Shown: piece by piece, positions 1 through 9,031 of the stretch
Numbering within the stretch: the stretch's first letter is position 1
Layout of the letters: each line of letters opens with the position of its first letter
Origin: Mycobacterium sp. MFM001
GTDB lineage: Bacteria; Actinomycetota; Actinomycetes; Mycobacteriales; Mycobacteriaceae
Assembly (NCBI RefSeq): GCF_003402475.1
Contig: NZ_BFAB01000005.1
Location: 1 to 64,000, forward strand
DNA: 64,000 nt
Direction: 5' to 3'
The notes under the pieces: generated by a model
Seen by the model: only the letters and a program-made list of their open reading frames with translations
The model's database searches: none
What the model was told of the DNA's origin: nothing
Translations under genes and position numbers: made by a program

Positions 1-4
1 GAGA

Positions 5-50
5 GACGCAGAATCGCACGTTCGGGCACCGAATCGTGCGATTCTGCGTC
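5..50. terminator. Long perfect hairpin, probable terminator and dispersed repeat
   Basis: Two 16-base arms (5-20 and 35-50) are perfectly complementary. The intervening bases can pair further (TTCGG at 21-25 with CCGAA at 29-33), giving one very long stem with almost no loop. It lies about 100 bases before narG and has no U-tract, as is usual for mycobacterial intrinsic terminators. It probably ends a transcript entering from the left of the window. A closely related sequence follows fadB4 at 38354-38417, so it belongs to a dispersed palindrome family. Confidence 0.6.
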
Positions 51-150
51 TGCTCGGCGATCCTGCCAGCGCGCCGCCCCGTCCGGTGGTATCACGGGAG
101 AAGGCGTAGGCGTAATCCATCGTCCCGGGTCGGGCTAGGAGCACACGCAC

Positions 151-3100
151 GTGGTTGACACGGCAGACGTGAGGACTGAACCGTCGCCCGGTGATGAGCG
201 TGTCGACGCCGCCACCGCCGAGCAGTCACCGCACGCCTTGCTCGCCCCGCTGCTACCGGGCGGTGAACCAGTCGAGTCGCTGCTGCGCAAGGCGCAGTAC
301 TTCACCGCCGGCACACCCACTCCCGACCATCGCGAGGTACACCGGCGCGGCGGCCGCGGCGCCGAGGAGTTCTACCGCGAGCGGTGGCGGCACGGCAAAG
401 AGGTGCGCTCGACGCACGGGGTGAACTGCACCGGCTCGTGCTCGTGGAAGGTGTTCGTCAAGGAAGGCATCATCGCCTGGGAGACCCAGGCCACCGACTA
501 TCCGTCTGTCGGCCCGGACAGCCCCGAGTACGAGCCGCGCGGCTGTCCGCGGGGCGCCTCGTTTTCCTGGTACACCTATTCGCCGTCGCGGGTGAAGTTT
601 CCGTACGTCCGCCAGCCGCTGCTGGAGATGTGGCGGGAAACCCGTGCGCGCCTTGAAGATCCGGTCGAGGCGTGGGCCGAGATCACCGCCGACCCGGCAC
701 GCACGGCCCGGTACAAAGAGAATCGCGGCAAGGGCGGGTTCCTGCGCACCACGTGGCAAGAGGTCAGCGAGCTGATCGCGGCCGCCCACGTGCACACGAT
801 CAAGACCTACGGCCCCGACCGGGTGGTGGGGTTCTCTCCGATTCCGGCGATGTCGCAGGTCTCCTACGCCGCGGGCACGCGGTTCTTGTCGATGATCGGC
901 GGCACGATCCTGTCGTTCTACGACTGGTACGCCGACATGCCGCTGGCCTCGCCGCAGGTCTACGGCGACCAGACCGACGTGCCGGAGTCCGGCGACTGGT
1001 TCAACTCGGCGTACCTGATCATCTGGGGCACCAACCTGCCGATCACCCGAACCCCGGACGCGCACTTCATGGTCGAGGCCCGCTACCGCGGGCAGAAGGT
1101 CGTCGTCGTCAGCCCCGACTACTCGGATCACACCAAGTTCGCCGACGATTGGCTCGCGTGCGCGCCGGGCGCCGATGGCGCGCTGGCGATGGCGATGGGC
1201 CACGTGGTGCTATCGGAGTTCTTCCGCGACCGGCAGGTGCCCTACTTCCAGCAGTACGTGAAGACCTACACCGACCTCCCGTTCCTGGTGACCCTGCGCG
1301 AACACGGCGATGCGTATGTGCCCGACCGGTTCCTCACCGCCGCCGATCTCGGCCACAACGACGAACGCGCCGTGCACCAGACCGTACTGCTTGATGCCAA
1401 GACCGGAGAACCGGTCGTGCCCAACGGCACGCTGGCCGACCACTACACCGACGCAGGCAAGGGCAAGTGGAACCTCGACCTCGGCGACGTCGACCCGGTG
1501 TTGAGTCTGCACGGCCGCGGCGGCGAGGCGGTCGCAATTGACTTGCCCCGCTTCGACATCGGCGAGACCGAGGGCGGCGCGGCGATCCGCCGCGGCGTCC
1601 CGGTGATGCGAATCGGTGATCGCCTGGTGACGACGGTGTTCGACCTGCTGATGGCCCACTACGCGGTGCGCCGCGACGGGCTGCCCGGCGAGTGGCCCAC
1701 CGGCTACGACGATGCGTCGCAACCGTATACGCCGGCGTGGCAGGAGGCGATCACCTCGGTGCCCGCCGCCGCGGCAGCACGGGTCGCCCGCGAATTCGCC
1801 CGCAGCGCAGAGCTTTCCAAGGGCCGGTCGATGATCGCGATGGGCGCGGGCACCAACCACTGGTTCCACTCCGACCAGATCTACCGCACCTTCTTCACAC
1901 TGACCATGCTGTGCGGCTGTCAGGGCGTCAACGGCGGCGGCTGGGCGCACTACGTGGGGCAGGAGAAGGTGCGGCCGCTGACCGGCTGGCAGCAGGTCGC
2001 GTTCGGGCTGGACTGGCAACGGCCCACCCGGCACATGACCGGGACGTCGTTCTTCTACTTGCACACCGACCAGTGGCGCTACGAGCAGTTCGGCGCCGAC
2101 GAACTGTCCACCCCGCTGGGCCCGGGACTGTTTCGCGGCAAGGCGGTGGTCGACGCGCTGGCCCAAGCCTCCCGGCTGGGCTGGACGCCCACCTTCCCCA
2201 CCTTCGACCGCAACACGCTGGAATTGGCCGACGCGGCAGCGCAGGCCGGTAAGAGCGTCGCGGATTACGTGGTCGACGAACTGCAAAGTGGCCGTTTGCA
2301 TTTCGCCGGTGAAGACCCGGACAACCCGGTGAACTTCCCGAGGGTGCTGACGGTGTGGCGGGCCAACCTGCTGGGGTCCTCGGGCAAGGGCATGGAGTAC
2401 TTCATGAAGCACCTGCTCGGCACCCACAACGCAGTGCGCGCCGACGAGACCCCCGAAGAGCTGCGCCCGGCAGAGGTGCGCTGGCACGACGAAGCACCCT
2501 GCGGCAAGCTGGATTTGGCCGTGGCCATCGACTTCCGGATGACCAGCACCTGCACGTATTCCGACGTCGTATTGCCGGCGGCCACCTGGTACGAGAAGCA
2601 CGACATCTCCACCACCGACATGCATCCATTCGTGCACTCGTTCAACCCGGCCATCCCCCCGCCGTGGGACGCCCGCACCGACTTCGACGCGTTCGCCACC
2701 ATCGCACGTGACTTCTCCCGGCTGGCCGCCAAGCACCTGGGGACCCGCACCGACGTGATCGCCGCCCCGCTGCTGCACGACAGCGCCGACGAGCTGGCCC
2801 AGCCCGGCGGGGTGGTGCGCGACTGGCGTTACGGCGAATGCGAGCCGGTGCCCGGCAAGACCATGCCGAAGCTGGTGACCGTCGAGCGCGACTACGGCGC
2901 GGTGGCCGAGAAGATGGCCGCGCTCGGCCCGCTGGTCGAGACGGCCGGCACCCAGGTCAAGAGCGTATCCTGGAAACCCGTTGCGGCCGTGGACTTTCTG
3001 GCCCGCAAGAACGGCACCGTGCACCGCGGGGTCGCCGCCGGGCGGCCGTCGCTGGCCCGCGACGTCCACATGGCCGAGGCGATCCTGGCGTTGTCGGGCA

Positions 3101-3921
3101 CCACCAACGGCGCGGTGGCACTACAAGGCTGGGAGGCGCTGGAGGAGCGCACCGGCATGCGTCTGGCGGACCTGGCCGAGGAGCGCGCCGGTGAACACAT
3201 CACATTCGAGGACACCCAGATCCAGCCGCGCTCGGTGATGACCTCACCTGAGTGGTCGGGCAGCGAGACCGGCGGGCGCCGCTACTCCCCGTTCGTCGTC
3301 AACGTCGAACGCAAGAAACCCTGGCACACGCTGACCGGGCGGATGCACTTCTTCCTCGACCACGACTGGATCGCCGAATACGGCGAGTGGCTGCCGGTTT
3401 ACCGGCCACCGCTGAACTACTCGAGACACTTCGGCAACCAGGCACTCGGTGAGGAAGGCCGGCCCGACGTCACCGTGCGCTACCTCACCCCGCATTCCAA
3501 GTGGTCGATCCACTCGGAGTACCAGGACAACCTGCACATGCTGCGGCTGTTCCGCGGCGGGCCGGTGATCTGGATGAGCCCGGCCGACGCCGCCACAATC
3601 GGTGTGGCCGACAACGATTGGATCGAGGCCTACAACCGCAACGGCGTGGTGGCCTGCCGGGCCGTCGTCACCCACCGGATGCCCAAAGGCACGGTGTTCA
3701 TGTACCACGCGATGGACCGGCATCTGATGACCCCGAAGTCCGAGGTGTCGGGATGGCATGGCGGCGGCGATAATTCGCTGACCCGGCTGGCGGTCAAACC
3801 GACCCACATGATCGGCGGCTACGCCCAGATGTCGTTCGGCTTCAACTATTACGGTCCCACCGGCAACCAGCGCGACGAGATCACCGTCATCCGTCGCCGC
3901 TCGCAGGAGGTGCAGTACTGA
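151..3921 (+). CDS. narG: Respiratory nitrate reductase alpha subunit
   Basis: This is the molybdenum-bisMGD catalytic subunit that reduces nitrate to nitrite on the cytoplasmic side of the membrane. The 1256-residue length is normal for NarG. The N-terminal FS0 cluster motif H-x3-C-x3-C is at residues 89-97 (HGVNCTGSC), and the aspartate expected to bind molybdenum is D262 in YADMPLASP. The GTG start is preceded by AGGAG at 137-141. There is no twin-arginine signal, as expected for the cytoplasmic-facing type. The stop overlaps the narH start by one base, and the order narG-H-J-I is canonical. Very high confidence. Confidence 0.98.
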   Translation: MVDTADVRTEPSPGDERVDAATAEQSPHALLAPLLPGGEPVESLLRKAQYFTAGTPTPDHREVHRRGGRGAEEFYRERWRHGKEVRSTHGVNCTGSCSWKVFVKEGIIAWETQATDYPSVGPDSPEYEPRGCPRGASFSWYTYSPSRVKFPYVRQPLLEMWRETRARLEDPVEAWAEITADPARTARYKENRGKGGFLRTTWQEVSELIAAAHVHTIKTYGPDRVVGFSPIPAMSQVSYAAGTRFLSMIGGTILSFYDWYADMPLASPQVYGDQTDVPESGDWFNSAYLIIWGTNLPITRTPDAHFMVEARYRGQKVVVVSPDYSDHTKFADDWLACAPGADGALAMAMGHVVLSEFFRDRQVPYFQQYVKTYTDLPFLVTLREHGDAYVPDRFLTAADLGHNDERAVHQTVLLDAKTGEPVVPNGTLADHYTDAGKGKWNLDLGDVDPVLSLHGRGGEAVAIDLPRFDIGETEGGAAIRRGVPVMRIGDRLVTTVFDLLMAHYAVRRDGLPGEWPTGYDDASQPYTPAWQEAITSVPAAAAARVAREFARSAELSKGRSMIAMGAGTNHWFHSDQIYRTFFTLTMLCGCQGVNGGGWAHYVGQEKVRPLTGWQQVAFGLDWQRPTRHMTGTSFFYLHTDQWRYEQFGADELSTPLGPGLFRGKAVVDALAQASRLGWTPTFPTFDRNTLELADAAAQAGKSVADYVVDELQSGRLHFAGEDPDNPVNFPRVLTVWRANLLGSSGKGMEYFMKHLLGTHNAVRADETPEELRPAEVRWHDEAPCGKLDLAVAIDFRMTSTCTYSDVVLPAATWYEKHDISTTDMHPFVHSFNPAIPPPWDARTDFDAFATIARDFSRLAAKHLGTRTDVIAAPLLHDSADELAQPGGVVRDWRYGECEPVPGKTMPKLVTVERDYGAVAEKMAALGPLVETAGTQVKSVSWKPVAAVDFLARKNGTVHRGVAAGRPSLARDVHMAEAILALSGTTNGAVALQGWEALEERTGMRLADLAEERAGEHITFEDTQIQPRSVMTSPEWSGSETGGRRYSPFVVNVERKKPWHTLTGRMHFFLDHDWIAEYGEWLPVYRPPLNYSRHFGNQALGEEGRPDVTVRYLTPHSKWSIHSEYQDNLHMLRLFRGGPVIWMSPADAATIGVADNDWIEAYNRNGVVACRAVVTHRMPKGTVFMYHAMDRHLMTPKSEVSGWHGGGDNSLTRLAVKPTHMIGGYAQMSFGFNYYGPTGNQRDEITVIRRRSQEVQY

Positions 3922-5492
3922 TGCGGGTGATGGCGCACGTGGCGATGGTGATGAACCTCGACAAGTGCATCGGCTGCCACACGTGCACGGTCACCTGCAA
4001 GCAGGTGTGGACCAACCGGCCCGGAACCGAGTACGTCTACTTCAACAATGTCGAAACCAAGCCCGGCATCGGCTATCCCAAACGCTACGAAGACCAGGAA
4101 CAGTGGCACGGCGGCTGGACCCTGGACCGCAAGGGCCGGTTGCAACTCAAGGCGGGCGGGCGGCTGCGCAAGCTGCTGTCGATCTTCTACAACCCGGACC
4201 TGCCCAGCATCGACGACTACGGCGACCCGTGGACGTATGACTATCAGACCGTCATCGACGCGCCGCTGGGCACCGCAAACCCCAGCGCGCACTCGATTTC
4301 GGCGCTGACCGGACGCGACATGACCGTACAGTGGGGCAGCAACTTCGACGACGACCTGGCCGGCGCACCCAAGTTCGCCGTCGACGACCCGAACCTGGCC
4401 GGCCTCGAGGACCGGGTCAAGATGGAATTCGAGCAGGTATTCATGTTCTACCTGCCGCGCATCTGCGAGCACTGCCTCAACCCGTCGTGTGTGGCGTCCT
4501 GCCCGTCGGGGGCGATGTACAAGCGCGCCGACGACGGCATCGTGCTGGTGGACCAGGACCGCTGCCGGGGCTGGCGGTTCTGCGTGTCCGGATGTCCTTA
4601 CAAGAAGGTGTATTTCAACCACCGCACTGGCAAGGCGGAAAAATGCACATTCTGCTATCCGCGCACCGAGCAGGGCATGCCGACGGTCTGCTCGGAAACT
4701 TGCGTGGGCCGGCTGCGCTATCTGGGCCTGTTCCTCTACGACGCCGACAAGGTGCTGGGTGCGGCCGCCACGCCCGACCTTCAAGACCTCTACGAGGCCC
4801 AGCTCGGCGTGTTCTTGGATCCGAATGACCCGACCGTGCAGGCCGAAGCCGCACGGGCGGGCATCCCGCACGACTGGATTCAGGCCGCGCAGCGCTCCCC
4901 CGTCTACGAGCTGGCGGTGCGGCACAAGGTCGCGCTCCCGCTGCACCCGGAATTCCGTACGCTGCCGATGGTTTGGTACATCCCGCCGCTGTCACCGGTG
5001 GCCGACGTGGTCAATGCCGCCGGCTACGACGACAACCCCGACAACGTGTTCGCGACCATCGACGCGCTGCGCATCCCGATCGAATACCTTGCCAACCTGT
5101 TCACCGCCGGCGACGCCGAAGTGGTGCGCACCGTTCTGCGCAAACTGGCTGCGGTGCGGGCTATTCAGCGCGCCGGGCAGCTCGGCCTCGACGTCGACGA
5201 GAACCTGCCCGCATCGGTCGGCGCCACCACCGACGATCTCGCCGACCTGTACCGGCTGCTGGCCATCGCGAAATACGAAGAGCGCTATGTGATTCCGCCG
5301 GCACACACCGAAGAGGCCGGCAAGCTGATGGGTCAGCACGAGCAGCTGTTCTGCAGCCTCGACACCGACGGCGGCCCCGGCATGGGCGGTTACGGCCCTC
5401 CCGAAACAGACGGTGGCAGAAGAGGTTTCAACCTGCTGAACTGGAACGGCAAGGACCGGGCGCCCGGGATGTTCCCCAAGGCTGGCCAATGA
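3921..5492 (+). CDS. narH: Respiratory nitrate reductase beta subunit
   Basis: NarH is the electron-transfer subunit carrying three [4Fe-4S] clusters and one [3Fe-4S] cluster between NarI haems and NarG. The 523-residue protein opens with C-I-G-C-x2-C-x3-C at residues 16-26. It later shows CEHCLNPSCVASCP and then CRGWRFCVSGCP, where tryptophan replaces a cysteine. That W is the normal NarH feature that makes the [3Fe-4S] cluster, not a defect. A strong AGGAGG at 3905-3910 precedes the ATG. Its stop overlaps the narJ start in an ATGA. Confidence 0.98.
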   Translation: MRVMAHVAMVMNLDKCIGCHTCTVTCKQVWTNRPGTEYVYFNNVETKPGIGYPKRYEDQEQWHGGWTLDRKGRLQLKAGGRLRKLLSIFYNPDLPSIDDYGDPWTYDYQTVIDAPLGTANPSAHSISALTGRDMTVQWGSNFDDDLAGAPKFAVDDPNLAGLEDRVKMEFEQVFMFYLPRICEHCLNPSCVASCPSGAMYKRADDGIVLVDQDRCRGWRFCVSGCPYKKVYFNHRTGKAEKCTFCYPRTEQGMPTVCSETCVGRLRYLGLFLYDADKVLGAAATPDLQDLYEAQLGVFLDPNDPTVQAEAARAGIPHDWIQAAQRSPVYELAVRHKVALPLHPEFRTLPMVWYIPPLSPVADVVNAAGYDDNPDNVFATIDALRIPIEYLANLFTAGDAEVVRTVLRKLAAVRAIQRAGQLGLDVDENLPASVGATTDDLADLYRLLAIAKYEERYVIPPAHTEEAGKLMGQHEQLFCSLDTDGGPGMGGYGPPETDGGRRGFNLLNWNGKDRAPGMFPKAGQ

Positions 5493-6121
5493 ACACCGCC
5501 ACGGTCAAGCTGGCCTCGGTGCTGCTGCAATACCCGACGACGGCACTGTTCGACGGTCTCGACGCGCTCGAGAAGTTCGCTGCCGACACCACCCCGAAGC
5601 CGGCGCGGGAATCGTTCGGCCGGTTCCTGGGCTGGCTGCGCGCCACCCCGCCCGACGAGGTGGCGCAGCACTACGTGCAGACATTCGACCTGCACCGGCG
5701 ATGCACGCTGTATCTGACCTACTACCGCTACGGCGACACCCGCAAGCGCGGCATGGCGATGGTCATCTTCAAAACCGCTTACCGCGACGCCGGTTTCGTC
5801 CCCTCCGACGACGAGCTGCCCGACTACCTGCCGATGGTGCTCGACTTCGCCGCGCTGTGCCCGCGGGGCAAGCGGCTGCTCGCGGGACATCGCGCCGACC
5901 TGGAGTTGTTGCGGCGCAACCTGACCAAGGCCGAATCGCCCTACGCCGACGTCGTCGCCGCGGTGATCGCCGACCTGCCCGGCCTCGGCAAGCGGGAGCT
6001 GGAGCAGGTGCGGGCCGCCTGGGAGGCCGGCCCGCCCCGCGAAGACGTCGGGCTGGAGCCGTTCGCCCCGCCCGAATACCTCTCCGGCTACGGAAGCGGG
6101 GGCGCGCCATGGCAACCATGA
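5489..6121 (+). CDS. narJ: Nitrate reductase assembly chaperone (delta subunit)
   Basis: NarJ is a cytoplasmic system-specific chaperone that binds NarG until the molybdenum cofactor is inserted and the complex docks on NarI. It is not part of the final enzyme. The 210-residue protein is all-helical in character, with the TYYRYGDTRKRG segment typical of the NarJ/TorD family. The ATG at 5489 forms an ATGA overlap with the narH stop, indicating translational coupling. Its 3' end overlaps narI by 13 bases. Confidence 0.95.
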   Translation: MNTATVKLASVLLQYPTTALFDGLDALEKFAADTTPKPARESFGRFLGWLRATPPDEVAQHYVQTFDLHRRCTLYLTYYRYGDTRKRGMAMVIFKTAYRDAGFVPSDDELPDYLPMVLDFAALCPRGKRLLAGHRADLELLRRNLTKAESPYADVVAAVIADLPGLGKRELEQVRAAWEAGPPREDVGLEPFAPPEYLSGYGSGGAPWQP

Positions 6122-6858
6122 CCACCTGGAACATCTGGTGGTGGGTGATCCTGCCCTACATCGCGCTCGTCGTCTTCGTCGTCGGCCACATCTGGCGCTG
6201 GCGCTACGACCAGTTCGGCTGGACCAGCCGCTCGACCCAACTGCAGGAGCGCCGGCTGCTCAAATGGGGTTCGCCGCTGTTCCACTACGCCACGTTCGCC
6301 GCGATCGCCGGACACGTCCTGGGCATCCTCGTGCCCAAGGAGTTCACCGACTGGCTCGGCATCCCCGAAACCTGGTACCAGGATTTCTCCGCGGTCGCCG
6401 GCTCGACCGCCGCGGTCGGCATCCTGATCGGCGCCGGCATACTGACGTTCCGCCGCACCGCCATCCCCCGCGTGCGCGCCACCACCAGCGCCGTCGACTA
6501 CCTGGCGCTGATCCTGCTCGGCATCATCGTGCTGCTGGGCATCTTCCTGACCCTCGGCATCGAGGACACCTCGCACTACGAGTACCGCAACACCGTCGGC
6601 GTCTGGTTCCGCAGCCTGTTCGCCTTGCACCCCAACGTCAGGGCGATCACCAGCGCGCCGTGGCTTTACCAGGTGCACGCCGTCGCGTCGTGGGCGATCT
6701 TCCTGGTGTGGCCGTTCAGCCGCCTGGTCCACGCGTGGAGCTATCCGCTGTGGTACTTGTGGCGGCCCTATATTGTCATCCGCAGCCGTGTCGCGAAGCA
6801 GCCCCAAGAGCCGGGCACCGGCGGGCGGAAGTGGCGAAAGATTGGTGTCCCTTACTGA
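6109..6858 (+). CDS. narI: Respiratory nitrate reductase gamma subunit, cytochrome b
   Basis: NarI is the membrane anchor that oxidises menaquinol and passes electrons through two b haems to NarH. The 249-residue protein has five hydrophobic segments. Histidines placed for haem binding occur in LFHYATFAAIAGH and in YQVHAVAS...RLVHAW. Two starts are possible. ATG 6109 has a GGAAG-rich Shine-Dalgarno region just upstream. ATG 6118 makes an ATGA with the narJ stop. I use 6109. The gene is the last canonical nar gene; the next gene starts within its end. Confidence 0.96.
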   Translation: MATMTTWNIWWWVILPYIALVVFVVGHIWRWRYDQFGWTSRSTQLQERRLLKWGSPLFHYATFAAIAGHVLGILVPKEFTDWLGIPETWYQDFSAVAGSTAAVGILIGAGILTFRRTAIPRVRATTSAVDYLALILLGIIVLLGIFLTLGIEDTSHYEYRNTVGVWFRSLFALHPNVRAITSAPWLYQVHAVASWAIFLVWPFSRLVHAWSYPLWYLWRPYIVIRSRVAKQPQEPGTGGRKWRKIGVPY

Positions 6859-7978
6859 GACCGACCGGGCAACCGGCGTCCGCGAAGCAGTACGAACGCT
6901 GCATCCCGGCTACTTCGCGCTGGTGATGGCCACCGGCATCGTGTCGATCGGGATGCACAACCACGGCATGTACGCGCTGTCGGTGGTGTTGCTGTGGCTG
7001 GGCTTTTTGTTCTTCGCCGTCCTGGTCGTTCTGACCACGGCACGGATCGTTCTTTTCCGCGCCGACTTCGCCGCGGACCTGCGCGACCCACGCCGCGCGT
7101 TCGGGTCCTTCACGTTCGTTGCCGCCGCCGACGTGCTGGGCACCCGGCTGGCCGTCGACACCCATTACCGAATTGCGTTGGCGCTGTTGCTGGTCGGCTC
7201 GCTGGCGTGGCTGGTTCTGGGCTACGTGGTGCCCTGGGCCGCGGTGTTGCGCACCACGCACCGGCCGGTTCTGCAGCACGCCAACGGCACCTGGTTCATC
7301 TGGGTGGTGGCAAGCGAGTCGGTCGCGGTGCTCGCGGCAGCGCTGGAACCCGAGCTGGAAACCGGGCGACGGGAACTGGCGCTGCTCGCGGTGCTGTGCT
7401 GGTCGGTCGGGGTATTCCTCTACGGCGCCGCCGGCATCTTCGTCGGCGCGCGGATGCTGCTTTACGGGCTGAAACCCGAGGACCTCACCCCGCCGCTGTG
7501 GGTGTCGATGGGCGCCACCGCGATCACCGTGGTCGCCGGCGCCCGGATCGTCGAGATGGCACACGCGCCGATGGTCGACGCCACCAGCGGCCTGATCGCC
7601 GGAATGTCAGTGGTGTTCTGGGCCTTCGGCACCTGGCTGATCCCGCCGCTGATCGGCGCCGGCATCTGGAAGCACGTGGTGCATCGCATCCCGCTGCGCT
7701 ACGAGGCGCCGCTGTGGAGTGTGGTGTTCCCGCTGGGCATGTACGGGGTGGGCGGCGACTACCTGGGCAAGGCCGACCGGCTGCCGATCGTGGAATACAT
7801 CGGCGCCGACGAAAGCTGGATCGCCTTGGCGGCGTGGGTGATCACGTTTGTCGCGATGCTGCACCACGTGGTGACCACGCTCAGGCGTCCGGAGGCGCAA
7901 AGCTCCAGTTGTCCGGATTCTTCTGTGAGTACAGCACCGGCAGCAGCTGACCCATCGTCGGCCAGTCGTCGACGTTGA
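6845..7978 (+). CDS. TDT-family (TehA/Mae1/SLAC1-like) membrane transporter
   Basis: This is a 377-residue multi-spanning membrane protein with about ten hydrophobic segments and the family-type opening HPGYFALVMATGIVSIG. The TDT family includes tellurite-resistance TehA, C4-dicarboxylate carriers and SLAC1 anion channels. The GTG at 6845 lies 14 bases inside narI, so it should be cotranslated with narGHJI. An anion-transport role linked to nitrate or nitrite is only inference from position. About the last 30 codons (from 7881) run antisense through the gene at 7881-8201 and read as low-complexity S/A/P, so the functional protein may end near there. Confidence 0.82.
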   Translation: MSLTETDRATGVREAVRTLHPGYFALVMATGIVSIGMHNHGMYALSVVLLWLGFLFFAVLVVLTTARIVLFRADFAADLRDPRRAFGSFTFVAAADVLGTRLAVDTHYRIALALLLVGSLAWLVLGYVVPWAAVLRTTHRPVLQHANGTWFIWVVASESVAVLAAALEPELETGRRELALLAVLCWSVGVFLYGAAGIFVGARMLLYGLKPEDLTPPLWVSMGATAITVVAGARIVEMAHAPMVDATSGLIAGMSVVFWAFGTWLIPPLIGAGIWKHVVHRIPLRYEAPLWSVVFPLGMYGVGGDYLGKADRLPIVEYIGADESWIALAAWVITFVAMLHHVVTTLRRPEAQSSSCPDSSVSTAPAAADPSSASRRR

Positions 7979-8201
7979 CGGCCATGCGCTGATAGACGGG
8001 GTGCTCGTTGACGGTCGGCCCGTTGATCACTCCGGCGATCGTGACGAACTGCTGGCCGGCGGCGTCGGGCCGCGGACTGACGCCGGTCACCAGCAAGGTC
8101 CCGCTGAGCGCGTCGGCGGTCCGTCGCTGACGCAGCCTGGGCGCCAAGAGCACCAGCACCGCGCCGATCAGCAAAAGAAGCACACCGATTTCCCAGCCCA
8201 T
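7881..8201 (-). CDS. Small membrane-anchored protein of unknown function
   Basis: The 106-residue protein has one N-terminal transmembrane helix ([18 protein letters not shown]). A basic stretch and a soluble domain of about 75 residues follow, rich in beta-like sequence and ending [10 protein letters not shown] do not recognise a named family. High GC at third codon positions supports it as a real gene. It is divergent from hisN with only 23 bases between the two start codons, and it overlaps the end of the transporter gene by 98 bases on the opposite strand. Confidence 0.7.
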   Translation of the reverse strand: MGWEIGVLLLLIGAVLVLLAPRLRQRRTADALSGTLLVTGVSPRPDAAGQQFVTIAGVINGPTVNEHPVYQRMAVNVDDWPTMGQLLPVLYSQKNPDNWSFAPPDA

Positions 8202-8208
8202 TCGGCCA

Positions 8209-8222
8209 TGGTAGGACTACCA
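8209..8222. promoter_or_regulatory. Short dyad between divergent starts
   Basis: TGGTAG-GA-CTACCA is a six-base inverted repeat filling most of the 23-base gap between the divergent start codons of the small membrane gene (8201) and hisN (8225). Neither gene shows an obvious Shine-Dalgarno sequence here, so one or both may be leaderless or read from promoters inside the neighbour. A regulatory role is possible but weakly supported. Confidence 0.25.
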
Positions 8223-8224
8223 CC

Positions 8225-9007
8225 ATGACGCGCCCCGACGATCTCGCCGTGGCGTTGGCACTGGCGGACCGCGCCGACGCGGTGACGCTGGCCCGGTTCG
8301 GTGCGCTGGATCTGCAGGTCGACACCAAACCGGACCTCACGCCGGTGACCGACGCCGACCGGGCCGTCGAAACCGAGCTGCGCGAGGCGCTGGCCCGCGA
8401 GCGTCCCGACGACAGCATCGTCGGCGAAGAGTTCGGCGGCTCAACGGCTTTCAGCGGGCGGCAGTGGGTTGTCGACCCGATCGACGGCACCAAGAACTTC
8501 GTCCGCGGGGTGCCGGTGTGGGCCAGCTTGATCGCGTTGCTCGACGACGGCGTGCCGCGCGTCGGGGTGGTCAGCGCACCCGCGCTGCAGCGGCGGTGGT
8601 GGGCGGCCGCCGGCGAGGGCGCGTTCACGACGGTCGGCAACTATCCGCCGCGACGGCTGTCGGTGTCCTCGGTGGCGGAGCTGAGCGCGGCCAGCCTGTC
8701 GTTCTCCAGCCTTTCCGGGTGGGCGCAACTCGGGCTGCGCGACCGCTTTGTCGAACTGACCGACGACGTGTGGCGGGTGCGCGCCTACGGCGACTTCTGG
8801 TCGTACTGCCTGGTGGCCGAGGGGGCCGTCGACGTCGCCGCCGAACCGGAGGTGTCGGTGTGGGACCTTGCCGCACTCGACATTTTGGTGCGCGAGGCGG
8901 GCGGGACGTTCACGAGCCTCGACGGTGCGCCCGGCCCGCACGGCGGCACCGCGGTGGCCACCAACGGACTGTTGCACGAGCAGGTGCTAGCCAGGCTGCG
9001 CGCGTAA
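8225..9007 (+). CDS. hisN: Inositol-monophosphatase-family phosphatase, probable histidinol-phosphatase HisN
   Basis: The 260-residue protein carries the metal-dependent phosphatase signatures GEEFGG (near residue 67), DPIDGTKNF (near 83-91) and WDLAALD near the C-terminus. These are the magnesium and substrate ligands of the FIG/IMPase superfamily. Its position immediately before the radical SAM gene, fadE24 and fadE23 matches M. tuberculosis Rv3137, which I recall as the histidinol-phosphate phosphatase of histidine synthesis. IMPase-type activity on other phosphates cannot be excluded. No Shine-Dalgarno precedes the ATG, so it may be leaderless. Confidence 0.85.
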   Translation: MTRPDDLAVALALADRADAVTLARFGALDLQVDTKPDLTPVTDADRAVETELREALARERPDDSIVGEEFGGSTAFSGRQWVVDPIDGTKNFVRGVPVWASLIALLDDGVPRVGVVSAPALQRRWWAAAGEGAFTTVGNYPPRRLSVSSVAELSAASLSFSSLSGWAQLGLRDRFVELTDDVWRVRAYGDFWSYCLVAEGAVDVAAEPEVSVWDLAALDILVREAGGTFTSLDGAPGPHGGTAVATNGLLHEQVLARLRA

Positions 9008-9031
9008 CCTTAAGCGTCGGGAGCTTTCGCG

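Noticed and set aside
5..50. Inverted repeat as the end of an insertion sequence
   Set aside because: Both arms lie together as a hairpin, there is no transposase between this copy and the one at 38354, and no target duplication was seen; a terminator explains it better.
1210..3069. Long open frame on the minus strand inside narG (619 codons), and similar ones opposite nuoL, nuoF and other genes
   Set aside because: These are mirror frames produced by high third-position GC; the translations are arginine/valine/glycine-rich and match no family, while the plus-strand genes have clear motifs.
4568..4600. Missing cysteine in the third iron-sulphur motif of narH (CRGWRFC) as a mutation
   Set aside because: Tryptophan at this place is normal in NarH and produces the [3Fe-4S] cluster.
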